Source of the DNA: Paragyromitra xinjiangensis
Lineage: Eukaryota; Ascomycota; Pezizomycetes; Pezizales; Discinaceae
Length of the DNA stretch: 64,000 bases
Assembly (NCBI GenBank): GCA_038503065.1
Contig: JBCAMK010000001.1
Span: 682,001-746,000 of the forward strand
Direction: 5' to 3'
Shown: one piece after another, positions 11,083 to 22,289 of the stretch
Layout: every line of letters starts with the position of its first letter
Position numbering within the stretch: the stretch's first letter is position 1
The notes under the pieces: model-generated
Database searches by the model: none
What the model saw: the letters and a program-made list of their open reading frames with translations, nothing else
Told to the model about the DNA's origin: nothing
Made by a program: the position numbers and the translations under genes

Positions 11083-12492
11083 GTGACCACCGAAAACATG
11101 GGAATCTCTCCATTGACCCGTGTCAGCAACACCATCATGAGGAGGATCTTTGGCAAAAAACGGCCATCTTCCTCTAAACCCACCTCCAAATCCTCCTCCA
11201 CTTCCACCACCACCAATACCTCTTCCTCCTCTCTACCCGCTCCTCCTGCTACAGCTCCACGGGTAGATTCTCTACCACATAGTGACCAAGGCCACTTCTC
11301 ACATCAGGGCGCGGCTCCTCCCGACCATGCCCCTCCTAATGCGAGTGGGTACATTTCGTCTGCTACAGCTCCACGGGTAGATTCTTTACCCCATAGTGGC
11401 CAAGGCCACTTCTCGCACCAAGCCCCTCCTGACCATGCCCCTCCAAATGCGAGTGGGTACGTTTCTTCCTACACGATTCACGGTGGGAATGGTGGGAACA
11501 CTTATGCTACCCCCGTAAGAACCAACGTGTACGGTGGCAGCGCTCTACACGGCTCTGGGCATGGCGAAGGTTTCCTACCGTCCCCCGGGATGGAGTATAC
11601 GAGCTATACCTCCGGAAGCAGCCCGGCTCATCATATAAACGAAAGTATGGGTGCGTTTGGTGCGAACCGTCAGGAACAGCTTGAAGGTACTGGGAGGTCG
11701 CAAACCGCGCCAATTGTGTTGGATTCGCTAGTTCATGAGACCCACGAGGGACCTGGTGGTGCCCTGGACGATACACATGATTCTGATCGCCAACTCACTG
11801 CTGAGAAAGAGGAAGAAAAAGACGTTGAGGCTATCAAGCCTCAAATTGATTTCACCAAAATTCTGGCTGTTCAATCTACAGAAAATACTCTCCACGTCAC
11901 TACGAAAGCCGAAGAAACTAGTCGTAACGTCCTCGCTCCCCTTGGGACCCAAGATAGCTCCCCCCAAAACACTCGGAAGAATCCCGCCCTTGTCTCGAGC
12001 CACAACCAGATTACAGAGGAAAAAACCCACGAGTCAAAGACCCCCCTCAGTGGCAGCGTGTTCGCTATTCACGTCAAAGACCCGCCCAACCCCATTGATA
12101 GGACGGAGGCTGAAGATGCGAAAGCCCTCGCATTGAATCGAGCGGAGGGGGAAGGACGAGAAGAGTCGAGGGTAAAAGGCTATCAGAACCATAATAGGAT
12201 TGATAAAGCACTCGATTGTACACCTGGCAAGACAGAGCCACCGGTAAAGCAGAGTCCAACAGAACGAAGAAAATACCAATTTGAAGACGAAAGCGATGAT
12301 GAGATGGAGCAGGAGATCGAGATGAGTCTGGGAGAGATTGCGGATGTAACAGTCAGGCTAAGGGAGTTGGCTTTGGTGACAAAGGAAGAGGTGGGTGGAC
12401 ATGTTAGGTTGATCGATGTTGTCCAGATGGAGGTAGTCATCCCCGTCACTCATATATTTCAACATGGTTCAATTGCTAATGCTAGTGAATAG
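11083..12492 (+). CDS. Hypothetical disordered protein with internal tandem duplication
   Basis: An uninterrupted frame of 469 codons encoding a protein that I do not recognise. After a basic N-terminus (MGISPLTRVSNTIMRRIFGK) it is Ser/Thr/Pro-rich and probably disordered. Residues ~56-93 (11248-11361) and ~94-129 (11362-11469) are two near-identical copies beginning ATAPRVDSLPHS and ending NASGYISS or NASGYVSS; the second copy is two residues shorter. The remainder is charged and acidic, with QFEDESDDEMEQEIEMSLGE near residue 405 and a hydrophobic final stretch. Either M1 or M6 could be the start. It sits alone between YKT6 and a gene-poor stretch. It could be a lineage-restricted gene. The open frame is too long for chance, but transcription is unproven. 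Confidence 0.6.
   Translation: MTTENMGISPLTRVSNTIMRRIFGKKRPSSSKPTSKSSSTSTTTNTSSSSLPAPPATAPRVDSLPHSDQGHFSHQGAAPPDHAPPNASGYISSATAPRVDSLPHSGQGHFSHQAPPDHAPPNASGYVSSYTIHGGNGGNTYATPVRTNVYGGSALHGSGHGEGFLPSPGMEYTSYTSGSSPAHHINESMGAFGANRQEQLEGTGRSQTAPIVLDSLVHETHEGPGGALDDTHDSDRQLTAEKEEEKDVEAIKPQIDFTKILAVQSTENTLHVTTKAEETSRNVLAPLGTQDSSPQNTRKNPALVSSHNQITEEKTHESKTPLSGSVFAIHVKDPPNPIDRTEAEDAKALALNRAEGEGREESRVKGYQNHNRIDKALDCTPGKTEPPVKQSPTERRKYQFEDESDDEMEQEIEMSLGEIADVTVRLRELALVTKEEVGGHVRLIDVVQMEVVIPVTHIFQHGSIANASE
11248..11469 (+). repeat. Tandem duplication inside the hypothetical gene
   Basis: Copy 1 is 114 bp (11248-11361) and copy 2 is 108 bp (11362-11469), adjoining head to tail and in frame. Both begin GCTACAGCTCCACGGGTAGA. 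Copy 2 lacks two codons and has several silent or single-residue changes. Confidence 0.9.
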
Positions 12493-14575
12493 AATTATCA
12501 ACTTGATGATCGGATTGTGATAAACAGAAATAGGCTCCAAAGGATCTATTGAGCGGATTTCTGGGTATTTCTTTTCTCTAGGCTTTTGATTTGTATGATA
12601 GGGTCTGGAAATGAGTAATGTCGACCTATGTATTCATTAATTTATCTATAATGGTGATCACGAAGATGGAGAGTACATGTAGTTTGTGGATTAGTATTAA
12701 TACAAACACAAGTATATGTTCAATGAGAAGTTGATATCTCGAATAATTAAATTAAAGGAACAGTTATGCAACTTCCCGGCTAGAGATGGATCCTAATTAG
12801 TCTCGTGCCCACGTTGCAGTCACCCAGATTTTTTCAATATTTGGTGTTTAAAATCTGGATTCTCCCTACACTAGGAGAAAATAAACAGATACAAACAATT
12901 AGTTTTTGTCTAGCGTGTATAATTCACTTATCAAAAACATCTTGTTATGACTCAAGATCTGGCTTATCAACATTTCGCTCAAGGAAACGTATCCCAGGCA
13001 GCTCTGGATATTCCTTTTTCTGGATGTAGAAGCGACATACGCGGAACGGCACACCAGTTCTCTTCAACGATATAAGTGCAGTTCACGGGCTGAGGAGAGA
13101 AGAGTCATCCATAAGTCTTGGCTCGCCCTGTGTTCCTGCAAATTCTGTGCAGCAGCTATATTATGACTGACGAAATGCATGCTGCATCGCGATTTGCGCC
13201 AAGCAGGTAAGCGAAATGTATGTTGGAGGGGTTGCGGGCCGATCCCGATGATAACGGGATCGGGATCCTAGACTCGACCAGTAGGATTCTAAAGGGGCCG
13301 GGCAGAGAAGTGCCTTGTGGGAGTTGAAGCACATCTCGAGAGAGGTTGGTTTTGCTTTATTGTACTGACTCCCGGTGAGGAGGAGGCATGGTTAATGATT
13401 CTATGAGCTTCCGTGGCTGGATCGATCGAGTTTCCTATAGAACTCGAATTTTTCCTCTCCGCTTGTACACCCATACACAGTGAGGGTCGATACCGGTAGC
13501 TTCCCTATAGGCTTCGATCTAAGAAGAATTGGCTTGATTTGAGTAGCCTACGGCAGTTTCTGGTGGCATCTTTAGTTGAGATATTTGTGCCCAATTATGA
13601 GCTTAAGGTGCTGATATCGCTAGTCTCTTGGGGTTGCTGTAAGGCAGCACCTTGGAGATGGGCGAGTGATATTCTCTGATCTGACTCGGAGGGGCATATG
13701 CTAAGTGTGTAGTTGACAAACGAGAAGGTAAAGCACAACTAGTCGAGCAACATTGGGGCTTATTTTCTTTACTCGTAAAACCGAAAAGATGGCTGGTGAC
13801 TGCAAGCTCACTAGAGCCTACATTTTAAATTGAAAGATAAGAGACCCTGGTCTGAGTTCACCGGAGGGAAGACTCTGGGAAGGTTGCCTATGAGATTTTC
13901 AAGTAACTCAACGCGAGAGATTCTATCCTGGTAGCGGGGTCTCGACTTCGGTTTGGGGCTTCCTTCCGTTAGGTAGTTATAGTGTTAGATACAATATGAT
14001 TCGGTTCGGGGAGTGAATCTTTAGGGGCCGCGAGGGGTGGTGGGCTGTCTGGAATCTGCTGGGGAGATCCCAAGGGCGATTGGGATAATGCTTTTTGGCT
14101 CCATCAGAACGATCGGATATATTCTGATGAAGATTCTGGCTTGGACGAGAGAAAGGTAGCTATAGTTTAACTATCAAGTTGAGTAAAACCTGATAAAGGT
14201 ATTCCTTGTAGCCCGGGCGGTGAAGTGCTTTGTAACTGCTCTGTAAATGTTGTCCTTTGGTATATACAAATCATTAGAGGCTTAGGATAATAATGATCTG
14301 GTATTCCCTTAATGTGTTGAATAAAATATTCACCTTTTCAAGTTGACCCTATTTGCGACTAAACAAGCCTGCTGTTCAAGTCCAATACCCTTATAAAACC
14401 AAATTGTTCAACTTGAAACCTATTTACCGAACTTGAAACCTTCTTGTACTCTTATAAAGATAACTTACTGCCATTTCCTTCCTTTGTTCTCATTAGAGCC
14501 GTAACCACAGACCCTAGGTCCAATAACAAAGATATTTTCAAAGTTCGACAAATAAAGCCTCAAAGCCTCTACACC
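12493..14575. other. 2.1-kb gene-poor interval
   Basis: No supported gene. It contains a GC-rich hairpin at 13239-13263 and AT-rich stretches near 12600-12760 and 14240-14460. A TATAAAA at 14392-14398 lies about 180 bp upstream of the next start codon and may serve it. Confidence 0.55.
13239..13263. repeat. 9-bp GC-rich hairpin
   Basis: CCGATCCCG (13239-13247) and its reverse complement CGGGATCGG (13255-13263) surround a 7-nt loop. It is non-coding, with no T-run after it and no gene nearby to terminate. Confidence 0.7.
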
Positions 14576-15274
14576 ATGGTCCCTCCTCCTCCAACACGAC
14601 CATCTTCCCGATCTAGTTCTGTGTATTCTGAATACATACCCATTATACTCGTCTCTGAAGGAACTCATATGGATCTAGCACCATCTCATGGAAGTATGCC
14701 GGACCTCCGTTCTCCACCTTTTCCTAACCAGCCATCGCTGCCTATACCTTTTGTGCGTGGGCAAAGTCAACCATTTCTGCCTCCAGTTGGCAGAAACTAT
14801 CCACAGCATCCCTTTTCTGGCGGGCGCCAAGCGCTGTTATCTTCTACTAAGTCAACCTCCCCCACTAAGCTAACCTCTTCTGTACAGCCAATCCTTTCTA
14901 CTAAAAAACAGGTTTCTTTTTTGCCATCTCCCTCATATGCTCGGCCAACAAACAGACATGTGTATAATAAGAATCATGGCAATCTGGCAAGACCCGGTTT
15001 GTCAGTCGAGGATGAACAAAGAATGTATTTTGATATAACTCTTTGGAAATGGCGCCCCAAACCCGCCGGCTTTGAATCAGAAACTCATGTGGGGGGCGAA
15101 CTTCGTGGAGGGCAGGAGCAGGGCTTGGGATCTCAAAAGAAAGGAGGTGTGTTTAAGCGTCTTAAAGCTATATTCGCCCGTTCTGGGAAAGGCAATAGGG
15201 GAAAGGATAGTCGGGGTCAGCGATATAATTTAGGGAGCAAAATATCTAAACCCCTCGCTGTAAGATATCTGTAG
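14576..15274 (+). CDS. Hypothetical Pro/Ser-rich basic protein
   Basis: A single-exon frame of 232 residues from ATG 14576. I prefer this start to the in-frame ATG at 14444 because its context is ACACCATGG and a TATAAAA box lies at 14392-14398. The first ~150 residues are Pro/Ser-rich (MVPPPPTRPSSRSSSVYSEY and onward) and look disordered. A short ordered-looking segment, SVEDEQRMYFDITLWKWRPK, follows around residue 145. The tail is strongly basic (GVFKRLKAIFARSGKGNRGK). No known domain is evident and no signal peptide is seen. Like the gene at 11083 it borders gene-poor DNA. It may be an orphan gene; spurious coding cannot be excluded. Confidence 0.5.
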   Translation: MVPPPPTRPSSRSSSVYSEYIPIILVSEGTHMDLAPSHGSMPDLRSPPFPNQPSLPIPFVRGQSQPFLPPVGRNYPQHPFSGGRQALLSSTKSTSPTKLTSSVQPILSTKKQVSFLPSPSYARPTNRHVYNKNHGNLARPGLSVEDEQRMYFDITLWKWRPKPAGFESETHVGGELRGGQEQGLGSQKKGGVFKRLKAIFARSGKGNRGKDSRGQRYNLGSKISKPLAVRYL

Positions 15275-16105
15275 TTATGTTAGGAGACTGCTTTTTGATA
15301 GAAGTTTATGGATTTTCTGAAATTTATAGTTATATATCCAATATTATTTTAGTCCTGTCTCGTACCTGGCCTATTTTCTTCGGGACTATTAGATAAAAGT
15401 ATACAATATAATCTAAATAAGACGCATTAAGGGCCAGATATGAGGCAGAAGTTGCTTTGGGTTTCTTTTGCAGATCGTTCACTAGCTATTGAAAGATGTT
15501 TGCGATTGTCCGCTGTAGTTCATCATCCTCTTGGCTATCCCATTTCTATAGAGAACTAACTAACGATATACATATAGCTTTCTGGCTATCACTTATGTTT
15601 TCTCAGCTTGGATCACTTTCGCTTGGTCGGACTTTAGGTTATGTTTGTGTAAGAGTTATTACTTATGGTTCTGGAGGTGTTATCTTGCTGAGCAAAGCTC
15701 CATAAGATCCTCCGGTGTAGAGATGTAGTATGATAAAGATCAAAGCCTATGTAGCCCTAGCGACTGCTTGCGAAGATTGGTCTTGGGGACGCCTATTTTT
15801 CCTTCTCTTACTTATGGAAGTGTGATAACCTAATATTAGTCTCGTACCTAGCCCTCACGCTAACTTGCTACACAGGCAATGAAATGGGGATGAACCTAGC
15901 TCGAAATATTGAGCCAGCTGCTACGAAGAAAGAAGGAAAGAATGGACGTTGTGACCGTTTGCTCCACGGAGCTATTTTTTTGAAGGTTTCACGTTGGGCT
16001 AGGAAGATTGTGCAAGTAGGATCACATTCAAAAACTTTTAGTCCATGCTATATAAGTATTTACATTACAGATCCGAGCAGTATAATACCCCGACCTTTTT
16101 AGTGT
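15275..16105. other. Convergent intergenic region
   Basis: Lies between the stop of the hypothetical gene at 14576 and the stop of UTP22. It contains only short frames without homology, so it is probably two 3' UTRs and spacer. Confidence 0.5.
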
Positions 16106-19100
16106 TTATTCCCTATTCACATCAATCTTCGTCACCAGTTCCCCACCCAACCTCGAGATCTCACTGAGTATTGCTTTCTTATTAAGGAGAAGCTTTAGGT
16201 TCTGAATGAAAATTTAATTAACATGCCATATAGTGAGAGAAGAAAGAAAAGGGAGGGGTAGACTAACCTGATCATCGTCACCACTACCTTTCTTCCTCTC
16301 CACAACTGGAATAGTTGAATACGTAAGATTCACCTTCCATCCTCTAGCATTTGTACACAGCGGACTCCAAAGACATCCTATTACAGTCCCAGCTAGATTG
16401 TCGTGGAAAGAGATAAGATTGTCACCATAGATAGCCTAGTAAAGAGGTCAGTAAGATAGTACTAGTGGTGTACAACATGAGAGAGTGGGAACAAACCGAG
16501 AGTTCTGAAAGGAACATCTCTACAGGGTCAAGGGCCAGCTTCGCAATATCCTGTCCTGTGATTGCCTCCACTTTCTGCAGGTTTTTGAACTTTGACTGTT
16601 GTTTCTTGTTCCGGATCCCCGCAGCAGTGAAGCTAGGGTTCAGATGGAGAACAAAATCATAGTCTTTTAATGATGGAATGAAAAGATTCCCGATATTGAC
16701 CGATAACCCGCCGTTCTTAACGCTCTCCCAAGCGACCCTTGCTAATGCGGTCATCCTTGCAGCTATAACTTTCGCCGGCCCTTTCTCAGTCCAAATGGTT
16801 CCTTCTTGATTGTGGTTTGACGCCGCAAATAAGACTACGTTGTTTAGCGCGGGATCACTCTTTCTCAGTGCATCGAACCTTTCGGTAATCTTCTCAACAT
16901 CCGAGGTTGCTAAATCGCCGGTCGACATATCGACAATCAACGGCTCTACCCTCCAGTCCCACTGAGAAAGGAACAAGATTGTCCTCAGAAAACCAGTCAT
17001 GACGCTTGAAGGCGTAGCCCAAGGAGATGGGTTGATGAAGCACCGGAGTGTAACAAGTTCCATCAATTCCTCCGAGATGTGTGGAGATAGAAGATGTGAG
17101 TGAAACCACTTCTTAACTAGTCGGACCGTGGGAGAGAGTGCAGGGAAACGATGACAGAGTTTTTGGAAGTCTTGAGTGTGAAGAGGACTGTAAATGAATT
17201 CTCGGCAGTGTTCGCTAAGTGCTTGGTTTATCTCGTCTCTTGTGCGGGGCGACAGAGACTTATCCTTTAACTGTCTCTCCAGAATATTACGTTCTCGGTC
17301 ATGATAAATTCGCACCCGGAATGTGGCACCAGTCAGATAAATAATATCTAGGAAGGCGCTATTCATGGTAGGATGGGATTCATTTTCAAGGCCAATTCGA
17401 GTGCAGACATCTTTGCCTTTTGTATTTTCGAGGAGTTTAGCCATCTTCAGGAGGAATGCGATCTTCGCTTTTTGAACAGCGACAAGGTATTCCGGCCATT
17501 TGAGTGAACTCTCAAACTGCACGACTACAGCTGCCGGTTCCATTAGAGCAGTCCCGTTAGCAGCAGCCAAAGGAACCTGCACCGTGGAATACCGCAATGA
17601 AGGCGCAGCTGCAGATACTTGCCGAAGTTGCAATGGCAGACCCTCGAGATCTCGCAAGTCCTTCACAAGTGTATCAAATCCGCTCATCGCCGGCTGGAAA
17701 GGTGCCGTTGTCTGTGATCCTGTAATTTGAGATTTTGGGAGAAGGTGGGCGAACTCATCACCAATGAAAGTGATATCCTTTGCAACCTCGTCCCCGATGT
17801 GTCGTTGTACGATGTACTGGATGATTTGGTCGAAAATGGATAGTTTCGCATCTTTGTCGGTCCAGACAACACTTTCGAGAATGCTTCCGTCTTTGAACCT
17901 ACGTAAATCTGCTTTAGGGCCCCAGAATTTACGGTATTCTGCTGCTTCTTTTTTGTGTTCGGCTGGTGGACCGTGGTCGACGGCTCTTGCACATTGAGCA
18001 GCATCCAGTAGGAACCCTACGGTTATATACTGCTCTTTGTTGCCTTCTGTGGACCGCTTTATGTTGAGGTTCGGTAGTGATGGTGATGGTAGAGCCAAGT
18101 GAATTAAGGAAACTCTGTCTCCAAGACCTCGTGCCAGTACATCGTACAGCTTCTGAGAATAAGATAATGTGTGACTTATGCAATCTGGATTCTTCGCTAC
18201 TGGTCCCATCCCTGCCCCAATAGTAGAAATTGGGACCCGAGCAATAGAATCGAACCTAGAGTACAGTTCATCCACTCTGTTTAAAAATATGGCATCAAAA
18301 TTGTCGGAAGCTGTATCATTGAGAAGTTTCATAGTTACTGTTGCTTCGTGTTTCAACTTTGGACGGTAGTCAGCTTTTATGTCTTAAAGTTTCTATTGGG
18401 ATATCACGAACCAATTTGTAGGACCAAGGTGTCATTTTAAAGAGCACGTTCAGCCCGTTTGAGCCATCGAATAATACTGGCACTTTTGAGTCCTTGACCT
18501 TCACTTCCTCACCAGCATTGAAAATAAGAGGATCCGCCACCAAGTCTCTAGTAGCCAGGAACTGAATTATGGCTTTAAACATCTGATAATTGCTGTAACC
18601 TGGAGAAACTATCGGATGCCCTTTGGAACCTCCTCCTTTCAGCAAGAAGGCAACCAGAACAGCCCACTCGAAATGACCAAACCCGCCTTTGCTGAAATCC
18701 CCTGCAAAACCACGTTGTCGCAACCATACTCGGCCCAAAATACAAGCATCTTTAAATGCTGTGCAGGATTCAGAGGCCGCGTGGAGTTGCGACAGGTGCG
18801 GGAAGTAAGTTGTATCTGCTAGTAAAGATGAATTATAAATTGGTGTTGGGCCTAACTTCGGGGCTTTTGCAATATCCCCCTCAGCCTGGGTAGGTCTCAC
18901 ACAGTTCTGAGAAGGAAGAAGCTTGCGGGCTACAAAGGTATCCTTAGCGGCGGCAGGGATCAATCGGATCGTGCATTTGGATGCAGTGAAATCTAACTCG
19001 CTGCCATCTCCGCTTGGAGATACGACTAAGATTGGTCGCAGGAGATCATCATTGATATAGCTGATCGCCATTTTTACTTTGAGGTCCTTCGATTGGTGAA

Positions 19101-19920
19101 TCCCAGCCGCTAGACTTGCGAGATAGTACGCTCTCTTGTGAAAATACCGATAATTTAAGTAGTCTTTTTCTTGGAAGATGGACTAAATGCATGTTTAGTA
19201 CCACAATCATTTAGTTGCGGATCTTAGACGTACCGAAGGCATGGAAAGGACTAAATCAATCGAGAACCCTTCGCTTTGCTTGATGGCTGTCTTGAGTGCA
19301 TAACCACCAACGATGTTGATATAAGATGGTTTCGCATAGGAAAACTTATACATGACGTCTGCTGTTGGCTTGGGGTCTGGAAATGGGATATTTATTTTTC
19401 TCTTCTTCATCTCCTTCTCCGCTTCACCAATCTGTAATTCTGCTATTAGCTTAGCTCTTCATCTGGTACAAATGAATCGTGAACCCACAGGAATATCTAA
19501 GCGCTCCGGGATAGCCTCAATAACACTCTTCAACTTATGCAAAACCTTCTCCGCAGGCGCCATGCGTTTCTGGTAGCTCAGGCGGACCTCCTTCAATAGT
19601 TCCTCTGTCTCCATTCGAAACACGTTTGATTGATACTCGTACATGTCGCTGACTGCCTGAGCCTTCTCCTGCTCGGAAACAACACCTCCAACAGTGGTGC
19701 CTTTCTTTTGTTTCCTCTTCTTCGAGTCTATGCTAGGTTTTCCGCCTGCATCACTGATCTCTGCATCGTCGCCGGACTCGTCGGGAGAGCCTTCAACTAC
19801 CTCTTCGTCAACCTCCATCTCTTCATCCGAAATGGCATTGACGGATTCGGCGTCACTGACAGTCTCTGGGGCGCTGGCATCTTCGGGATCGGTTCGGCGT
19901 TTCTTCGTCACGGGGCCCAT
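16106..19920 (-). CDS. UTP22: UTP22 (Nrap family), small-subunit processome protein
   Basis: Nucleolar U3 snoRNP-associated factor that, in the UTP-C complex with Rrp7, is needed for 18S rRNA maturation. Six exons, 19920-19489, 19431-19234, 19182-18412, 18356-16497, 16435-16268 and 16201-16106, give 1174 residues, the usual size. The N-terminus (~110 residues) is acidic with a KKRKQKK patch. The first nucleotidyltransferase-like Nrap domain has the family block DYLNYRYFHKRAYYLA. Later Nrap repeats include WLRQRGFAGDFSKGGFGHFE and VKKWFHSHLLSPHISEE. The intron 18357-18411 has a rare GTTCGT donor; splicing it gives WSYKL joined to LKHEATVT. The last exon is 96 nt and ends TKIDVNRE. It is head-to-head with IPI3, another ribosome-assembly gene. 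Confidence 0.95.
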
Positions 19921-20155
19921 GGTGACAATTGGATTTTTGTTATCGGGAGTGGTTGCAGCGTATGCAATTTTGCGGTGTTGAAAGTTCTTAAATTTTCCGT
20001 GTAACCCTAAACCTTAGCACACGCATAGATGCACGGGCCATGCATGAGGCTCTGCTGTCGCAAAAAACATTTTTGGAACGTCAAGCCTTAGCAAATCTCA
20101 GCCAACTCCATCGTTTTCGGAATCCTAGAGGGATCCCTCCAGAAATATAGGAATA
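19921..20155. promoter_or_regulatory. UTP22/IPI3 bidirectional promoter
   Basis: Only 235 bp separate the two start codons. The interval contains AACCCTAA at 20003-20010, a telobox that resembles telomeric repeats. Related sites are bound by Tbf1/Rap1-type Myb proteins at ribosome-related genes in several eukaryotes. Coordinate control of the two genes from this site is an inference. Confidence 0.7.
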
Positions 20156-21828
20156 ATGTTGACCGAACAGGTGGTTATTGGGACTTATAAATCTTCCGCC
20201 GACAATTCCAGTGTTGCAGCCTCCGAAGCCAGCATTGCCGTTTTCGACCTCCATACATATTCTCGGACAGCAAGCTTTAAGCGTTCATCTACAGCTAAAA
20301 ACTGCCTTGCTGTAACACCGTCACACTTGTTTGCAGCTCAGAGCGACAAGGCTGTTATCAATGTCTATAATCGAGAGAAGCAAAACCTAGAATCCACAGC
20401 ACCATTCCAAGAGAAGTTCACGGTTATTGAGGCTAGTGGAGGATCTGGAGCATTCATAGCTGGAGGAACTGAGTCTGGAAGATTGACAATATGGGAGGTT
20501 CGTTTTTTATACATTTCAGAATGAATAATAATTCTTTGGCCACCCTCTGGAAGCGTCGTAGTAATTGTGTATCTAGACTACCACCGGTCGATTTATCTCA
20601 ACTCTCCAAATCCATCTTCAAAGGGTGACATGCATAGCCTTCGACTCTACCTCGAATTTCATCATCACGGGTTCTGCAGATAGCAATGTATACGTATGGT
20701 CATTGGCCTCGCTGCTCGACATCCGAAGCAGTGAACGAAAACAAGAAAGGATTCTTGACCGCCACCAGCGGGAAATCACTGCAATAGTGCCCGGGCGAAT
20801 TGGCACTGGAGGGCCTATGGATATAGTTGTTACCGCTTCAAGAGATCTTTCATGCATAGTAAGAACTTGCTCAGAATTGCCAGAAAAATCACTACCCTAG
20901 TCATTGACCTAAATAGGTATGGGACTACCACACCGGAACTCATCTGCGAACATACATATTCTCCTCAGTACCCACAGCTTTGGCGCTCGACCCTGCCGAT
21001 CGTGCGTTCTATGCGGGCCTTGAAGATGGGACGGTACAGAGCGTTGATTTCTATAATGCTGCTGGCTTGGATGAAGCCGCAAACTCGACCACCCACCAAC
21101 TTTTCTCGGAGCAATTCCGGGACGTCCCCGTAACGCTCCCAGCCAACCGCTGGCATGCCACTAACCACGAAAGCCCCATAACATCTATGGGAGTTGTATA
21201 CGAAGGCAACTACCTCGTAACTGGAACTGAACAGGGAGATGTTAGCATCTGGGATATAGCCACAGGCCATGTGTTCCGAACCTTGACACAATTCAAAGGT
21301 ATATGCAAACCCTCCATAGAAAAATTTAATACAAGACTTTACTCATGAATTCCTCCAGCATCCGTCACATCCATTAAAATCCTCCCCCCTTCCGGCTTTA
21401 CCTGCAATTCCCGAATCACCACCGAGCAAACGGCTATCAAGAAGCCTCGCTACGATGCCGTCCTCGCATCCGCCTCCGCAGTCACCGACCTTCACACTTA
21501 CACCCTTACCACAAAATTCTCCGGCTCAATCCCGGAGATTTCATCCTCATCTCTTGCCTCGAAAATACCGGCTCAAATTTCATCCTTCACACCATCGTCA
21601 GATATGCAAGCCATTATGGAAGGCGCAGCAGATATGAGAGCTTATAAACCCTCGCTCGCGTCAAAACATAAAACGGAAGCATTGGAGGCTGAACTAGCGA
21701 CACTATATGATCACTATGATCGCCTAGCGGCGTTGCATCGGAAAACGTGGGATAGTCATGCCAGGTGGCTGTTAGAGAATAATGGGAGCGGTAGCAGTAA
21801 AGCTAATGGGAGTGGAGCAAAAAGTTAA
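20156..21828 (+). CDS. IPI3: IPI3 (WDR18 homologue), pre-60S assembly WD40 protein
   Basis: WD40 member of the Rix1 complex (Rix1-Ipi1-Ipi3), which acts in ITS2 processing and pre-60S remodelling in the nucleus and also in replication licensing. Four exons, 20156-20497, 20577-20858, 20917-21298 and 21359-21828, give 491 residues. The start is MLTEQVVIGTYKSS. WD repeats are visible at GGTESGRLTIWE, ITGSADSNVYVWSL, VTASRDLSCI joined to VWDYHTGTHL, and VTGTEQGDVSIWDIATGH. Splicing exon 2 to 20917 is required to restore the third of these repeats. A helical C-terminus (EAELATLYDHYDRLAALHRK) is typical of Ipi3. The first donor is the rare GTTCGT. It shares a 235-bp promoter with UTP22. Confidence 0.93.
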
Positions 21829-22289
21829 AGGAACATATTTTGCAAGTGTTTTGTGACATAAAGAGTGTATTTCTAGCTTGAATAAATCGAGATCATTCAT
21901 ATACTATCACTCGTTAAGCTCACCATAACAGCTCACCATGACGAAGCTTTGGTGAGAAAAGACTAGAATCGAGAAATGATTGAAATTTCAACCATTTTTA
22001 TGTTAGTCGAGGCATCGGTCCGATTCTGAAGGGATTCAGACCACTTTTCAACCATGCTGGAGGGTAGCGCAAAACTACGGTGACTATTGCCGCCTATGAC
22101 ACGATAGCTCCATCGGAAGAAAAACGAGCTATTGCCTTCCACTCCATAAGATCTACACCAAGTACAACTTGAAAATCTATCAGCAACCCACCACTGCCTA
22201 GCCAAGCACTTCCCGGTATGAAACCTACATCCTTGAAAAGCTGTGTCTAGGTACTTATTGAACTTTGCAGATATTCCGAATAGACACAA
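21829..22289. other. Spacer between IPI3 and the orphan gene
   Basis: Contains the IPI3 3' UTR and presumably the promoter of the gene at 22290. No other feature is supported. Confidence 0.45.
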
